Assembly: GCF_007858435.1 (NCBI RefSeq)
Contig: NZ_VIGW01000006.1
Coordinates: forward strand, 1-64,000
Length of the DNA: 64,000 bases
Origin: Tsukamurella asaccharolytica
Lineage (GTDB): Bacteria > Actinomycetota > Actinomycetes > Mycobacteriales > Mycobacteriaceae
Direction of reading: 5' to 3'
The notes under the pieces were generated by a model. That model saw nothing but the letters and a program-made list of their open reading frames with translations, had not been told where the DNA came from and made no database searches. This document shows positions 36,489-45,256 of this stretch, piece by piece. Position numbers and translations under genes: made by a program. Every line of letters starts with the position of its first letter. Position 1 is the stretch's first letter.

Positions 36489-37595
36489 CTAACCCAGTAC
36501 TCCAGGCCCACTGGACCCGCCGGACTCGCCGGACCCGCCGACCACCGCGGCGACCGCTCGGGCGGCCTCCCTCCCCGCGCGGTTCGCGCCGATCGTCGAC
36601 GCGGACGGGCCGTAGCCCAACAGGTGCAGCCGCGGTTCGCCGGCGACCTCGGTCGCCAGCGGCCCGGTCATCACGATGCCGCCGCCGGGGGAGCGCAGGT
36701 TCAGCGGCGCCAGGTGGTCCATCGAATAGCGGAATCCGGTGCACCACAGGATCACGTCGGCGGCCACGAGGGAACCGTCGGCGAGCTGCGGACCGTCGGG
36801 CGTGAGGGCGGTGAACATCGGTCGCCGGACCAGCACCCCGGCCTCGATGCCCCGGCGCATGGCGTCGGTCATCGGCAGTCCCGTCACCGAGACGACGGAC
36901 CCGGGCGGCAGGCCCGCGCGCACCCGCTCCTCGACGCGCGCGACGGCGCGGCGCCCCTTGTCGGGGTCGAAGGGCGTGGTGTCCCACTGCACCTCGCGGC
37001 GGGTGAACCACGCCGTCTCCGCGACCTCGGCGATCTCCAGCAGTAGCTGTACCGCCGTGATGCCGGCGCCGACGACGGCCACGCGCTTCCCGGCGAAGGG
37101 CTCGGGGGTGCGGTAGTCGTGCGCGTGCACCTGGGTTCCGCGGAACGACGGTGCGCCGGGCACCGTCGGCCAGAAGGGCCGGTCCCACGTGCCGGTGCAG
37201 TTGATGAGTGCGGCGGCCCGGTATTCGAAGGGCCCCTCGGCGCCGTGGCCCGCGACGAGGTAGCCGTCGTCGCACCGCGACACCGACGCGACGTGGGCGG
37301 GCCGGTGCACGTCGATCCCGAAGCGCTCCTCGTAGGCGCCGAAGTACCGCGCGACGCCGGTGGCGGCCGGGACGTCGTCGCAGTCGGTGCCCAGCGCGTC
37401 CTGCAGGCCCCAGCCCGGCAGGTCGTGCACGTGGTTCGCCGAGCGGAGCGTCAACGACGGCCAGCGCTGCCGCCACGCGCCCCCGGGACCGGCGTTGTGA
37501 TCGAGCACAACGGGATTCTCGATACCGAACCTGGGTAGGAAGTAGGCGGCCGAGAGACCGGCCTGGCCAGCACCGACCACGACGACATCCGTCAC
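36489..37595 (-). CDS. FAD/NAD(P)-dependent flavin monooxygenase-like oxidoreductase
   Basis: This 368-residue protein begins MTDVVVVGAGQAGLSAAYFL (FAD Rossmann GxGxxG). It has GPGGAWRQRW, and a second NADP-binding GxGxxA at VAVVGAGITAVQLLLEI. It resembles the CzcO/FMO-like family that oxygenates small substrates. A Gly/Ser-rich tail ends the protein. The GTG at 37595 lies 6 bases after TACGCT, part of a promoter shared with the divergent echA6-like gene. Confidence 0.9.
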   Translation of the reverse strand: MTDVVVVGAGQAGLSAAYFLPRFGIENPVVLDHNAGPGGAWRQRWPSLTLRSANHVHDLPGWGLQDALGTDCDDVPAATGVARYFGAYEERFGIDVHRPAHVASVSRCDDGYLVAGHGAEGPFEYRAAALINCTGTWDRPFWPTVPGAPSFRGTQVHAHDYRTPEPFAGKRVAVVGAGITAVQLLLEIAEVAETAWFTRREVQWDTTPFDPDKGRRAVARVEERVRAGLPPGSVVSVTGLPMTDAMRRGIEAGVLVRRPMFTALTPDGPQLADGSLVAADVILWCTGFRYSMDHLAPLNLRSPGGGIVMTGPLATEVAGEPRLHLLGYGPSASTIGANRAGREAARAVAAVVGGSGESGGSSGPGVLG

Positions 37596-37601
37596 CCCCG
37601 T

Positions 37602-37611
37602 AGCGTAGATT
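37602..37611. promoter_or_regulatory. Bidirectional promoter with overlapping -10 elements
   Basis: The minus-strand -10 TACGCT (37602-37607) and the plus-strand -10 TAGATT (37606-37611) share the bases TA. They end 6 and 7 bases before the start codons at 37595 and 37619. The whole intergenic gap is 23 bp. Polymerase can occupy only one orientation at a time. Confidence 0.6.
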
Positions 37612-37618
37612 GCGGGCC

Positions 37619-38353
37619 ATGATTGGTTACACGCTGGTGGAGAAGGTCGCCGTCATCGAGTTCCAGCGCCCGGAAGCGCGGAACGCTCTCAACCCCGAGA
37701 TCATGGACGGCCTGGAGGCCGCGTTCGACCGCGCGGAGGCCGACGAGGTCTTCGTCATCGTGCTCACGGGCCAGGGCACCGTGTTCTCCGCGGGGGCGGA
37801 CCTGCGATCGGGCGCGGTGCTGGACAAGAACTTCATGGAGCGGGTCATCCAGTTCTACCGCCGGGTCGAGTCGATGAAGCAGATCCTGGTGGCCGCGCTC
37901 AACGGTCCGGCCGTCGGGGCGGGCGTGCAGATGGCGATGCTCGCGGACCTGCGCGTGCTCGATCCCAGCGCGACCATCGCGATCCCCGCGGCCAAGCTGG
38001 GCGTCACCATCGACAAGTGGACGCTGCGCCGCCTCGAGGATCTGGTGGGCGGGGGCCACGCGCGCGGCGTTCTGTTGGCCGCGCAGAAGATCGGCGCGGA
38101 GAAGCTGCTGGATCTGGGCTTCGCCAACGCCATCGGCGACCGCGAGGCCGCCCTCGAGTTCGCGCACGGCATCGCGAAGCTCGCGCCGCTGTCGCTGCAG
38201 AACTACAAGGCGCTCTTCAAGGCCGACGCCGCGGCCGAGCCGGCAACGGAGGAGGAGCTCGCGCGCCTGCACGCGGTGTGGGACTCGGAAGACCTCAAAG
38301 AGGCGGTCATGGCCCGGATCGAGAAGCGCGAGCCGCGCTTCACGGGGCGCTGA
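37619..38353 (+). CDS. echA6: Enoyl-CoA hydratase/isomerase, EchA6 type
   Basis: This 244-residue crotonase-fold protein has PEARNALNPEIMDGL, the oxyanion-hole SAGADLRSG, and NGPAVGAGVQMAMLADLRV. The usual second catalytic Glu is not obvious; KLGVTIDKWTLRRLEDLVG resembles mycobacterial EchA6, which carries acyl-CoA rather than hydrating it. The ATG at 37619 is preferred over TTG 37610 because TAGATT ends 7 bases before it. It lies in the accD3-echA6-MBL order of M. tuberculosis Rv0904c-Rv0906. Confidence 0.88.
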   Translation: MIGYTLVEKVAVIEFQRPEARNALNPEIMDGLEAAFDRAEADEVFVIVLTGQGTVFSAGADLRSGAVLDKNFMERVIQFYRRVESMKQILVAALNGPAVGAGVQMAMLADLRVLDPSATIAIPAAKLGVTIDKWTLRRLEDLVGGGHARGVLLAAQKIGAEKLLDLGFANAIGDREAALEFAHGIAKLAPLSLQNYKALFKADAAAEPATEEELARLHAVWDSEDLKEAVMARIEKREPRFTGR

Positions 38354-38354
38354 C

Positions 38355-39455
38355 ATGCGGCTGGGCAACGTCCTCACCTTCGTCGCAGGCGCGGCCGCCG
38401 GGGTGGCCGGCGCCGCGGGGCTCCGCGCCGCGAGCGGGCTGAAGCGGTCGATGGGCGCGCAGGTGGACACCGTCTACACCAACTCCGACCCGGACAGCCC
38501 GCACCAGCGGTTCGACGCGGTCAAGATCGCCCGCGGCGTCCTGGGCCGCGCCCGCCACGGAGTCGGCGCACCGTCGGGCCCGATCCCGTTGGCCGCGGAT
38601 CCGAGCCCCGAGCAGGCCTCCGACCTGGCCGTCACGTGGTTCGGGCACTCGTCAGTGCTCATCGAGGTCGACGGGTTTCGGATCCTCGCCGACCCGGTCT
38701 GGGGCGAGCGGGTCTCCCCGTCGCCGACGATCGGCCCCTCCCGCCTGCACCCGGTCCCCGTCGCCCTGAGCGCGCTGCCACGGATCGACGCGGTGATCAT
38801 CAGCCACGATCACTACGACCACCTCGACCTGCCCACCATCGACGAGCTCACCCGCGACCGCGACGTGCCCTTCTGCGTCCCGGTCGGCGTGGGCGGGCAC
38901 CTGCGCGCGTGGGGCGTCCCGGAGGACCGGATCGTCGAGCTGGACTGGGACCAGGCGCACACGCTCACCCGCGACGGCACAGAGCTCAAGGTGGTGTGCA
39001 CCGAGGCCAGGCACTTCTCCGGCCGCGGTCTCACCCGCAACTCCACGCAGTGGGCCTCCTGGTCGCTCGTGGGCCCGCAGCACTCCGTCTTCTTCGGCGG
39101 CGACACCGGCTTCACCGAGCGGTTCAAGCTGGTCGGCGACCACTTCGGCCCGTTCGATCTCACGCTGCTGCCGATCGGCGCCTACGACCCGCTCTGGCCC
39201 GACGTGCACACCAATCCGGAGGAGGCCGTCGCGATCCACGCGATGATCGCCAAGCCCGGCGCCCCGCTCGTCCCGGTGCACTGGGCCACGTTCAACCTGG
39301 CATTCCACGACTGGTCCGAGCCCGTCGAGCGGCTGTTGGCCGCCGCGGAGGAGGCCGGGGTGGCCACGATCATCCCCATGCCGGGCGGCCGGGTCGACGG
39401 TGCCGACGGGCCGGGCGCGCCCGCGACGGCCGACTGGTGGGCGACGGTCCGCTAG
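38355..39455 (+). CDS. Metallo-beta-lactamase fold hydrolase (Rv0906-like)
   Basis: This 366-residue protein starts one base after echA6 and has an N-terminal hydrophobic segment (about residues 8-26). The metal site HDHYDHLD and WFGHSSVLIEVDGFRILADPVW place it in the UlaG/NAPE-PLD-like branch of the metallo-beta-lactamase superfamily. Further metal ligands are in FFGGDTGF and VPVHWATF. It probably hydrolyses a phospholipid or similar ester at the membrane. The substrate is unproven. Confidence 0.9.
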   Translation: MRLGNVLTFVAGAAAGVAGAAGLRAASGLKRSMGAQVDTVYTNSDPDSPHQRFDAVKIARGVLGRARHGVGAPSGPIPLAADPSPEQASDLAVTWFGHSSVLIEVDGFRILADPVWGERVSPSPTIGPSRLHPVPVALSALPRIDAVIISHDHYDHLDLPTIDELTRDRDVPFCVPVGVGGHLRAWGVPEDRIVELDWDQAHTLTRDGTELKVVCTEARHFSGRGLTRNSTQWASWSLVGPQHSVFFGGDTGFTERFKLVGDHFGPFDLTLLPIGAYDPLWPDVHTNPEEAVAIHAMIAKPGAPLVPVHWATFNLAFHDWSEPVERLLAAAEEAGVATIIPMPGGRVDGADGPGAPATADWWATVR

Positions 39456-39545
39456 CCTGGCAGGCACGGACCTCACGAACCCCGTCCCCAGCAGGGCCGG
39501 CAGGACCAGCAGGAATACACCTTCAGAAAGGGCGACACTGCTCTC

Positions 39546-41126
39546 ATGGGTCGTCATGACGCACCGGTTGATCCGGCGCCGGCGAAGCCGCGCGGCAGGA
39601 ACGTCGCCCGCCTTCTGCTCGCCGCCGCGCTGGTCGCGGTCCTCGTGGCCGGGATCGTCGCGATCGTCGGCGGGAGGTTCGCCGGCTGCGGCGCGACCAA
39701 CACCGTCACGGTGATGGCCGATCCGTCGGTCGCGGCAGCCGCGCGGTCGCAGGCCTCGCTCGCCTCCGACCGGTGCACCACTTTCGCGGTCACCGAAGCG
39801 CCCGATCGTGAGGCCGCCGGCCGTCTCGCGAGCGGCGCGGCCGACCTGTGGCTGGCCCCGTCGCGGCTGCGCGCCGACGCCGTCTCCGCCCAGCTCGGGC
39901 GCGAGCTGCCGACCACCGCCGTCGCCGGCTCCCCGATCGTGCTGGCGGGCACCGCGATCCCGCAGCCCGCGAGCTGGTCCGAGGCGTTGACGCAGGCCAC
40001 CATCCGCGCCGTGCCCGCGGACTCCCCGTACGCCGGGGCGCCCGTCGCCGCGGCCGTCGCCGAGTCCACCCGGCCCGGCGCGGGCGACGATCAGGCCCTC
40101 AACTCCGTCCTGGCCCAGTACGCGCAGGCGGCCAAGCGCGTGACCGGCGAGCCCGTCGCGGCCGCGGCCACCGATCGCGGCGTCGTCATCGTGCCCGAGT
40201 ACGCCTACCTCGCGGCGAAGAAGGGCCGCGGCGACCTCGCCGCCGTCGTGCCGAAGACCGGCGCACCCCGCGACGAGCTGCTGCTCGCCGTCGTCGCCGG
40301 CGGCGACCGGAAAGCCGCCGCCACGGAGGCCGGCGAGCGCCTCTCCGCGACCTTCACCTCCGACGACGGCCGCGCCGCCCTCGCCCGCGACGGCCTGCGC
40401 GGCACCGCGCTGGCCGAGGCACCGTCGGGCGGCGTGGGCGCGGTCACCGCGCTCCCGGACCCCGATCGCGCCCGCCTCGCGAGCGCCGGGCGGACCTATT
40501 CGACGCTCGCGGTGCCGCTCAAGGCGCTCGTGGTGGTCGACACCTCCGGCTCGATGAACGAGAAGGTCGGCGACACCTCCCGCATCGGGATGCTGGCGTC
40601 GGGCTTCACCAAGGTGGTCACGCAGATCCCCGACGCGAACGCCGTCGGCCTGTGGACGTTCTCCCTCGCGGCGAACGGGGGCAGGGACTGGACCGAGGTC
40701 GTCCCCACCGCGCGGCTGTCCGACAAGAGGGGGGACAAGACGCAGCGGCAGGCGCTGCTCGACGGGGTGAACTCCCTGCCCGGTCGCGTCCGCGGCGGCA
40801 CCGGCCTCTACGACACGACGCTCGCGGCGTACCGGCAGGCCGTGGCCGACTTCGACCCCGCCTACTCGAACTCGCTGATCCTGCTCTCCGACGGCGGTAA
40901 CGAGAAGAACGGCGGCACCACCCTCGACGGGCTGGTGGCGGAGCTGCGCAGGCTCGTGGACCCGACGCGCCCGGTGAACATCCACACCGTCGGCATCAGC
41001 AAGGACGCCGACCTGCCCGCCCTGAAGCGGATCTCGGACGCCACGGGCGGCACCGCGCAGTCGGCCGAAACGGAGCAGCAGATGCTCGAGGATTTCGTCA
41101 ACGCGATCGCCCAGCGCGCGAAGTAG
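39546..41126 (+). CDS. Membrane-anchored substrate-binding-like protein with VWA domain
   Basis: This 526-residue protein has one N-terminal helix (about residues 22-42). An extracytoplasmic region (about 45-300) resembles a periplasmic binding protein fold. A von Willebrand A domain follows (about 325-520) with an intact MIDAS motif DTSGSMN, later GGTGLYDT and LLSDGGNE. Metal-dependent adhesion or complex assembly at the envelope is the family role. A similar solute-binding/VWA fusion is widespread in actinobacteria. No operon partner is adjacent. Confidence 0.85.
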   Translation: MGRHDAPVDPAPAKPRGRNVARLLLAAALVAVLVAGIVAIVGGRFAGCGATNTVTVMADPSVAAAARSQASLASDRCTTFAVTEAPDREAAGRLASGAADLWLAPSRLRADAVSAQLGRELPTTAVAGSPIVLAGTAIPQPASWSEALTQATIRAVPADSPYAGAPVAAAVAESTRPGAGDDQALNSVLAQYAQAAKRVTGEPVAAAATDRGVVIVPEYAYLAAKKGRGDLAAVVPKTGAPRDELLLAVVAGGDRKAAATEAGERLSATFTSDDGRAALARDGLRGTALAEAPSGGVGAVTALPDPDRARLASAGRTYSTLAVPLKALVVVDTSGSMNEKVGDTSRIGMLASGFTKVVTQIPDANAVGLWTFSLAANGGRDWTEVVPTARLSDKRGDKTQRQALLDGVNSLPGRVRGGTGLYDTTLAAYRQAVADFDPAYSNSLILLSDGGNEKNGGTTLDGLVAELRRLVDPTRPVNIHTVGISKDADLPALKRISDATGGTAQSAETEQQMLEDFVNAIAQRAK

Positions 41127-41143
41127 GCGCCGTGGCGCGGGAG

Positions 41144-41217
41144 TGCCCCCGACAGGAATCGAACCTGCGACCTGATCTTTAGGAGAGATCCGCTCTATCC
41201 GACTGAGCTACGAGGGC
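41144..41217 (-). tRNA. tRNA-Arg (anticodon CCT)
   Basis: On the minus strand a complete cloverleaf reads GCCCTCG (acceptor), GTAGCTCAGTCGGATAGAGC (D arm), an anticodon stem GATCT-CTCCTAA-AGATC with anticodon CCT, and a T arm with GGTTCGATTCC. Acceptor pairing is full with one G-T pair, and the discriminator base is A. CCA is not encoded. It reads the rare AGG codon. Confidence 0.95.
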
Positions 41218-41297
41218 GTGCGGCACGAGTGTAGCGACGCGGACCCCTCCGGGTACATTCGGATGTCCGAGTTTGCATCATCATAGGGGAGGCGCAC

Positions 41298-42464
41298 GTG
41301 CCCACCGGTGTCATCGGGGTTCTCATCATCACGCTGGGTGCGCTCGCCGCGGTCCAGTGGCGCGTGGTGCGCCGCTGGGGCTCCCGCCCGGCGCGCGTGG
41401 CCGGCACCGTCGCCGTCGTGGCCGCCACGCTCCTGACGCTGGCCGCGCCCGTCGGGATGCTCGCCGGCCGGGGTCGCATCGATCCCGACCGGGTGCGGTG
41501 GATCAGCGCCGCCGGGCTCACTTGGCTCGCGACGGTCTTCTACCTGGTGCTCACCCTGCTGGTGCTGGGGGTGCTGTGGGTGCTCGGCCGCCTGGCCCGG
41601 CTCGTCCGCCCCGGGTTCGACGGTGCGCCGCTGCGCCGCGTCGTCGCCCTGGTGGGCGTGGTGGGTGCGGTCGGCGCGACGCTGTACGGGCTGGTCGAGG
41701 CCGCGACGCCGCGGGTGACGCACACCGAGATCCGGCTCGCGTCGATGCCCGCCGCGTTCGGTCCGCTCAAGGTCGCGCTGATCACCGACCTCCACGCGGG
41801 CCCGGTGCGCAGCCGAGGGTTCGTGCAGGGCGTCGTCGACCGCACCAATGCCGAGCGCCCCGACCTGGTGTTGATGGCCGGCGACCTCATCGACGGCACG
41901 GTGGCGCAGATCGGCGACGACCTGACGCCGCTGCGCGACCTGCGCGCCCCGCTGGGGGTGTTCGCCGTGACCGGCAACCACGAGTACTACGCGGGCGACG
42001 TCGTGAACTGGGTGCAGCGGTGGCGCGACGTCGGCGTCACGCCCCTCACCAACGCCTCCGCGCGACTCGAGCGGGGCGGCGCGACGGTGACGATCTTGGG
42101 CGCCAACGACCGCACCGGCACGGCGCCCCACGAGGTGGACTACGCCGCCGCCTTCGCCGGCGTCGACCCGGCCGCGTTCACCGTGGCCGTCGCGCACGAG
42201 CCGCTGCAGGGCCGCGAGTTCGCGAAGCGCGGAGTGGATCTGCAGGTCGCGGGGCACACGCACGGCGGTCAGCTCTGGCCCTTCCGATACCTCGTGAAGC
42301 TGCAGCAACCGGCGCTGCAGGGGCTCGAATCGGTCGACGGGATGCCCGTCTACACCAGCCGCGGCGCCGGGGCCTGGGGCCCGCCGGTGCGGGTGGGTGC
42401 TCCGCCCGAGATCGCGATTCTGGAGCTGAACGCGGCCGCGAGCCCCCCGAACTCGCCGCGCTAG
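41298..42464 (+). CDS. Membrane metallophosphoesterase (YkuE-like)
   Basis: This 388-residue protein has four hydrophobic helices (first 145 residues) followed by a calcineurin-like phosphoesterase domain with all metal motifs: [27 protein letters not shown] and [10 protein letters not shown]. It resembles YkuE/UDP-sugar-type phosphoesterases and acts at the membrane. GTG at 41298 follows GGGGAGG. The last four bases overlap the convergent RNase HI gene. Confidence 0.92.
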   Translation: MPTGVIGVLIITLGALAAVQWRVVRRWGSRPARVAGTVAVVAATLLTLAAPVGMLAGRGRIDPDRVRWISAAGLTWLATVFYLVLTLLVLGVLWVLGRLARLVRPGFDGAPLRRVVALVGVVGAVGATLYGLVEAATPRVTHTEIRLASMPAAFGPLKVALITDLHAGPVRSRGFVQGVVDRTNAERPDLVLMAGDLIDGTVAQIGDDLTPLRDLRAPLGVFAVTGNHEYYAGDVVNWVQRWRDVGVTPLTNASARLERGGATVTILGANDRTGTAPHEVDYAAAFAGVDPAAFTVAVAHEPLQGREFAKRGVDLQVAGHTHGGQLWPFRYLVKLQQPALQGLESVDGMPVYTSRGAGAWGPPVRVGAPPEIAILELNAAASPPNSPR

Positions 42465-42904
42465 GAGTCCCGCGCCTCCTGCGCGCCGCGGGAGGCCAGC
42501 TGGTCGGCGAGCTCGTTACCCTCGTTGCCCGCGTGGCCCTTGACCCAGCGCCAGTCGATCTCGTACTGCGCCGCCGCCTGCTCCAGGCGCTGCCACAGCT
42601 CGGCGTTCTTCACGGGTTGCTTGGCGGCGGTCTTCCAGCCGTTGCGCTTCCAGCCGGCGATCCACTTGGTGATGCCGTTCATCACGTACGAGCTGTCGGT
42701 GTACAGCACGACGGGCATCGGCCGCGTGATGGCCTCCAGCGCCGAGATGGCGCCCATGAGCTCCATGCGGTTGTTCGTCGTGTCCTTCTCGGCGCCGTAC
42801 AGCTCCTTCTGGTGCTCGCCGAAGCGCAGCACCGCGCCCCAGCCCCCGGGCCCGGGGTTCCCCAGGCACGCACCGTCGGTGTAGATCACGATCTCGTCCG
42901 CCAC
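42461..42904 (-). CDS. rnhA: Ribonuclease HI
   Basis: This 147-residue RNase H degrades RNA in RNA-DNA hybrids. The catalytic carboxylates are visible as D10 ([11 protein letters not shown]), E48 (NNRMELMGA), D70 (YTDSSYV) and the later D in GNELADQLA, and the basic handle contains [10 protein letters not shown]. The start is GTG at 42904, with TAGGAT 8 bases upstream. It is a single-domain enzyme close to the E. coli type. Confidence 0.96.
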   Translation of the reverse strand: MADEIVIYTDGACLGNPGPGGWGAVLRFGEHQKELYGAEKDTTNNRMELMGAISALEAITRPMPVVLYTDSSYVMNGITKWIAGWKRNGWKTAAKQPVKNAELWQRLEQAAAQYEIDWRWVKGHAGNEGNELADQLASRGAQEARDS

Positions 42905-42941
42905 GAGGAGCCATCCTAGCGGGGCGCGCTACCGTGAAGCC

Positions 42942-43550
42942 GTGCCGAACAACCACTACCACCACCTGGTCTTCGGCGACGACGCACTGGAGCGCCAGCG
43001 CCGCAACGGCAGCTACGTGGCCTACGGCCGGCAGCTCGAGCGGGGCGACGACGGGCCGCAGGCGCTCACCGACCGCGAACTGCGCATGATCTCGCGCGCC
43101 GACCAGTTCTGCCTCGCCACCGTCACCCCGCGGGGCTGGCCCTACCTGCAGTACCGCAGCGGCCCGGCGGGTTTCGTGCAGCACGACCCCGCGACGGGGC
43201 GGCTCGGCTTCGTCGACCTGCCGGGCAACAACCAGTTCGTCACGCTCGGCAACCTCGCCGACGACGACCGGCTCGCCATGTTCTTCGTCGACTACCCGCG
43301 GCGCGTGCGGCTCAAGGTCTTCGGCCGCGGCACGGTGCGCGAGACCGAGGGCCGCCGGGTCATCGAGATCGCCGTCGAGGCCTACGACTGGAACTGCCAG
43401 CGCAGCATCATCCCGCGCTTCGACCGCGAGTACCTCACGCAGCTCGGGGAGGCGTACCAGAAGGCCGCGGCGGAACGCGAGGCCGAGCTGCAGGCCGAGA
43501 TCGACCGGCTGCGCGCCCGCGTCGCCGAACTCGAGGCCGACCGGGACTGA
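42942..43550 (+). CDS. Pyridoxamine 5'-phosphate oxidase-like FMN-binding protein
   Basis: This 202-residue protein has a split-barrel flavin-binding fold: DQFCLATVTPRGWPYLQYRSGP and FVDLPGNNQFVTLGNL match the general PNPOx-related family. The C-terminal 40 residues form a long charged coiled coil (AEREAELQAEIDRLRARVAELEA). It is probably an F420/FMN-dependent reductase or general stress protein and not the vitamin enzyme, which is pdxH at 19.4 kb. TACCGT lies 6 bases before its GTG. Confidence 0.85.
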   Translation: MPNNHYHHLVFGDDALERQRRNGSYVAYGRQLERGDDGPQALTDRELRMISRADQFCLATVTPRGWPYLQYRSGPAGFVQHDPATGRLGFVDLPGNNQFVTLGNLADDDRLAMFFVDYPRRVRLKVFGRGTVRETEGRRVIEIAVEAYDWNCQRSIIPRFDREYLTQLGEAYQKAAAEREAELQAEIDRLRARVAELEADRD

Positions 43551-44489
43551 TCAGGGCTGCGTCGGGCTGTCGTAGCGCGGGTCGCGGCGCGGGATCGCCT
43601 CGGTCTCGGGCTTGGGCGAGACCCGCACGGGCCGGGGCGGGCGCTTCACGACCTGGGTGTGCTGCTCCGACGGGGTGCGCGGCCCCGGCTTCGTCGGCAC
43701 GGCGCCGGGCCAGTTCCGGTCCCAGTCCGGCCTCGGGCGGCGCTGCGCCACCGGCGCCACGGCGGTCCGGATCTGCTCCTCCGGCACCGGGGCCGGCGGG
43801 ACGGGGCGCGCCCAGCCCGGGTTGGACTGCGGCGCCCCGGGTCGCTGCGGGGCGGGGGCGAAGGGCGGCGCCGGTCGCCGCGGCGCGGACTGTACGGGCT
43901 GCGCGGGCGGCACGGGCGGCGCGACGGTGGCGGGGGCGGACCGTCGGGCTCGATCCAGCAGGACTGCGCCGAGAAGCAGAGGCAGGGCCGCGATCCACAC
44001 GAGGGGCGGCCCGACGGAGGCCGCGGTGTCGACCTGCACTGTGAACCCGCCGACGGAGACCGGCTGCGCACCGACGGGGACGAGCTGCGCGTAGAGCCCC
44101 AGGGCGGCGCCGAGGACGCCGCAGGCGAGCGCGCCCCAGGCGCCGACGGCGCGCCAGGTGGCGGGGCCGAAGGCGGCCGCGGCCGCGCCGGCCACGGCCA
44201 CAACGGCGAGCGCGATGGCGGCCCAGCCGCCCCACGCGACGTCGTTCGGGACGGAGGAGGAGACGTCGAGGTTGCCGTAGGCGGGCACCGTGACGCTGCC
44301 GAATCCGTTGATCCGCGCCTCGATCTCCGAGGGGAGGCCGCCCAGCCGGGCGATGTCGGGGAGCGGCGCCGTCACGCGATACCAGGTGACGAACGCGGAG
44401 GCGGCCAGGCCGACGGCGCCCGCCACGGCGAGGGCGAGCCCGGCGATCCGGGCCGCGCCGGATGCGGATGCGCGCGGTGAATCGGGCAT
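43551..44489 (-). CDS. Membrane protein with proline-rich cytoplasmic tail
   Basis: This 312-residue protein has four predicted helices (about residues 12-34, 83-105, 113-133 and 160-180) and a 130-residue tail very rich in Pro, Arg and Gln. No domain is recognised. The stop abuts the convergent upstream gene. The ATG is preceded by TAGGAGG, an almost perfect ribosome site, so unlike many neighbours it has a leader. Confidence 0.75.
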   Translation of the reverse strand: MPDSPRASASGAARIAGLALAVAGAVGLAASAFVTWYRVTAPLPDIARLGGLPSEIEARINGFGSVTVPAYGNLDVSSSVPNDVAWGGWAAIALAVVAVAGAAAAAFGPATWRAVGAWGALACGVLGAALGLYAQLVPVGAQPVSVGGFTVQVDTAASVGPPLVWIAALPLLLGAVLLDRARRSAPATVAPPVPPAQPVQSAPRRPAPPFAPAPQRPGAPQSNPGWARPVPPAPVPEEQIRTAVAPVAQRRPRPDWDRNWPGAVPTKPGPRTPSEQHTQVVKRPPRPVRVSPKPETEAIPRRDPRYDSPTQP

Positions 44490-44531
44490 TGCGGACCTCC
44501 TACGATGTGATGTCCGTAACGCTAGGGCGTC

Positions 44532-44562
44532 GCGGTTGGCAACCGCTGAAGTACCGCTGAAG
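44532..44562. promoter_or_regulatory. Possible TetR operator region
   Basis: A palindrome, GCGGTT-GGC-AACCGC (44532-44546), is followed by a direct repeat of ACCGCTGAAG. Both lie between two divergent genes, just upstream of the TetR promoter, where autoregulatory operators usually sit. Confidence 0.45.
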
Positions 44563-44591
44563 CCGAGGCTACCGGCGGGTACACTGAGCCG

Positions 44592-44636
44592 ATGACACAG
44601 CGACGCGCATTCTGTCCCAACGGGACGGCGGGATGA
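44592..44636 (+). CDS. 14-codon leader peptide before TetR
   Basis: TACACT (44580-44585) ends 6 bases before ATG 44592, so a leaderless mRNA would begin at this ATG. The frame reads MTQRRAFCPNGTAG and its TGA overlaps the TetR ATG (ATGA at 44633-44636). Terminating ribosomes could restart on TetR. The peptide is too short to judge by codon bias. Confidence 0.5.
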   Translation: MTQRRAFCPNGTAG

Positions 44637-45256
44637 CCGCGGCGCTCCTGACGGACGACGATCCGAAGGGCCGGGCGCGCACTCGACGGAAGCTGATCCG
44701 CGCCGCCTATTTCGTCTTCGCCCAGCACGGCTACGGCGCCACCACCGTGAAGATGGTGTGCGAGGCCGCGGGCTTCACCCGCGGCGCCTTCTACTCGAAC
44801 TTCACCAGCCTCGAGGAGTTGTTCATCGAGGTCTGGCGTTACCACGTGCAGTGGATCATGGACATCATGGCCAAGGTGGTCGACACCTACACCGTGCGGG
44901 GAGCCGACTACGGCAAGCTCATCGAGATGGCCGTTCGCGCGATCCCCGTCAACGAGCGCTGGCAGCGCGTGAACAGCGACTTCGTGGCGCTGTGCACCCG
45001 TACGCCGGAGCTCAACCAGACGGTCCGCGACGCCCAGCAGATGCTGCTCGCCAACATGATCCCCACCGTGATGCACGTGCTGGAGGCCGCCGGCCGCCGC
45101 GTGACCAAGCCCGAGGCGCTCGGCTACGCGCTGCTCGCGGTGCACGAGGGCACCGCGTCGTACTGCGTCATCGATCCGGACAGCGAGACCCTCAAGCAGA
45201 ACCGCATCGACCTGCTCACCGCGACGCTCAACATGTACAGCGAGCCGATGCGGTGA
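44633..45256 (+). CDS. TetR family transcriptional regulator
   Basis: This 207-residue protein has an N-terminal helix-turn-helix (about residues 17-65: FAQHGYGATTVKMVCEAAGFTRGAFYSNFTSLEELF) and a ligand-binding helical domain. The ATG overlaps the end of a tiny leader frame, and its stop overlaps the cobF start (GTGA). It is therefore translated together with a corrinoid enzyme, an unusual pairing. The ligand is unknown. Confidence 0.92.
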   Translation: MTAALLTDDDPKGRARTRRKLIRAAYFVFAQHGYGATTVKMVCEAAGFTRGAFYSNFTSLEELFIEVWRYHVQWIMDIMAKVVDTYTVRGADYGKLIEMAVRAIPVNERWQRVNSDFVALCTRTPELNQTVRDAQQMLLANMIPTVMHVLEAAGRRVTKPEALGYALLAVHEGTASYCVIDPDSETLKQNRIDLLTATLNMYSEPMR

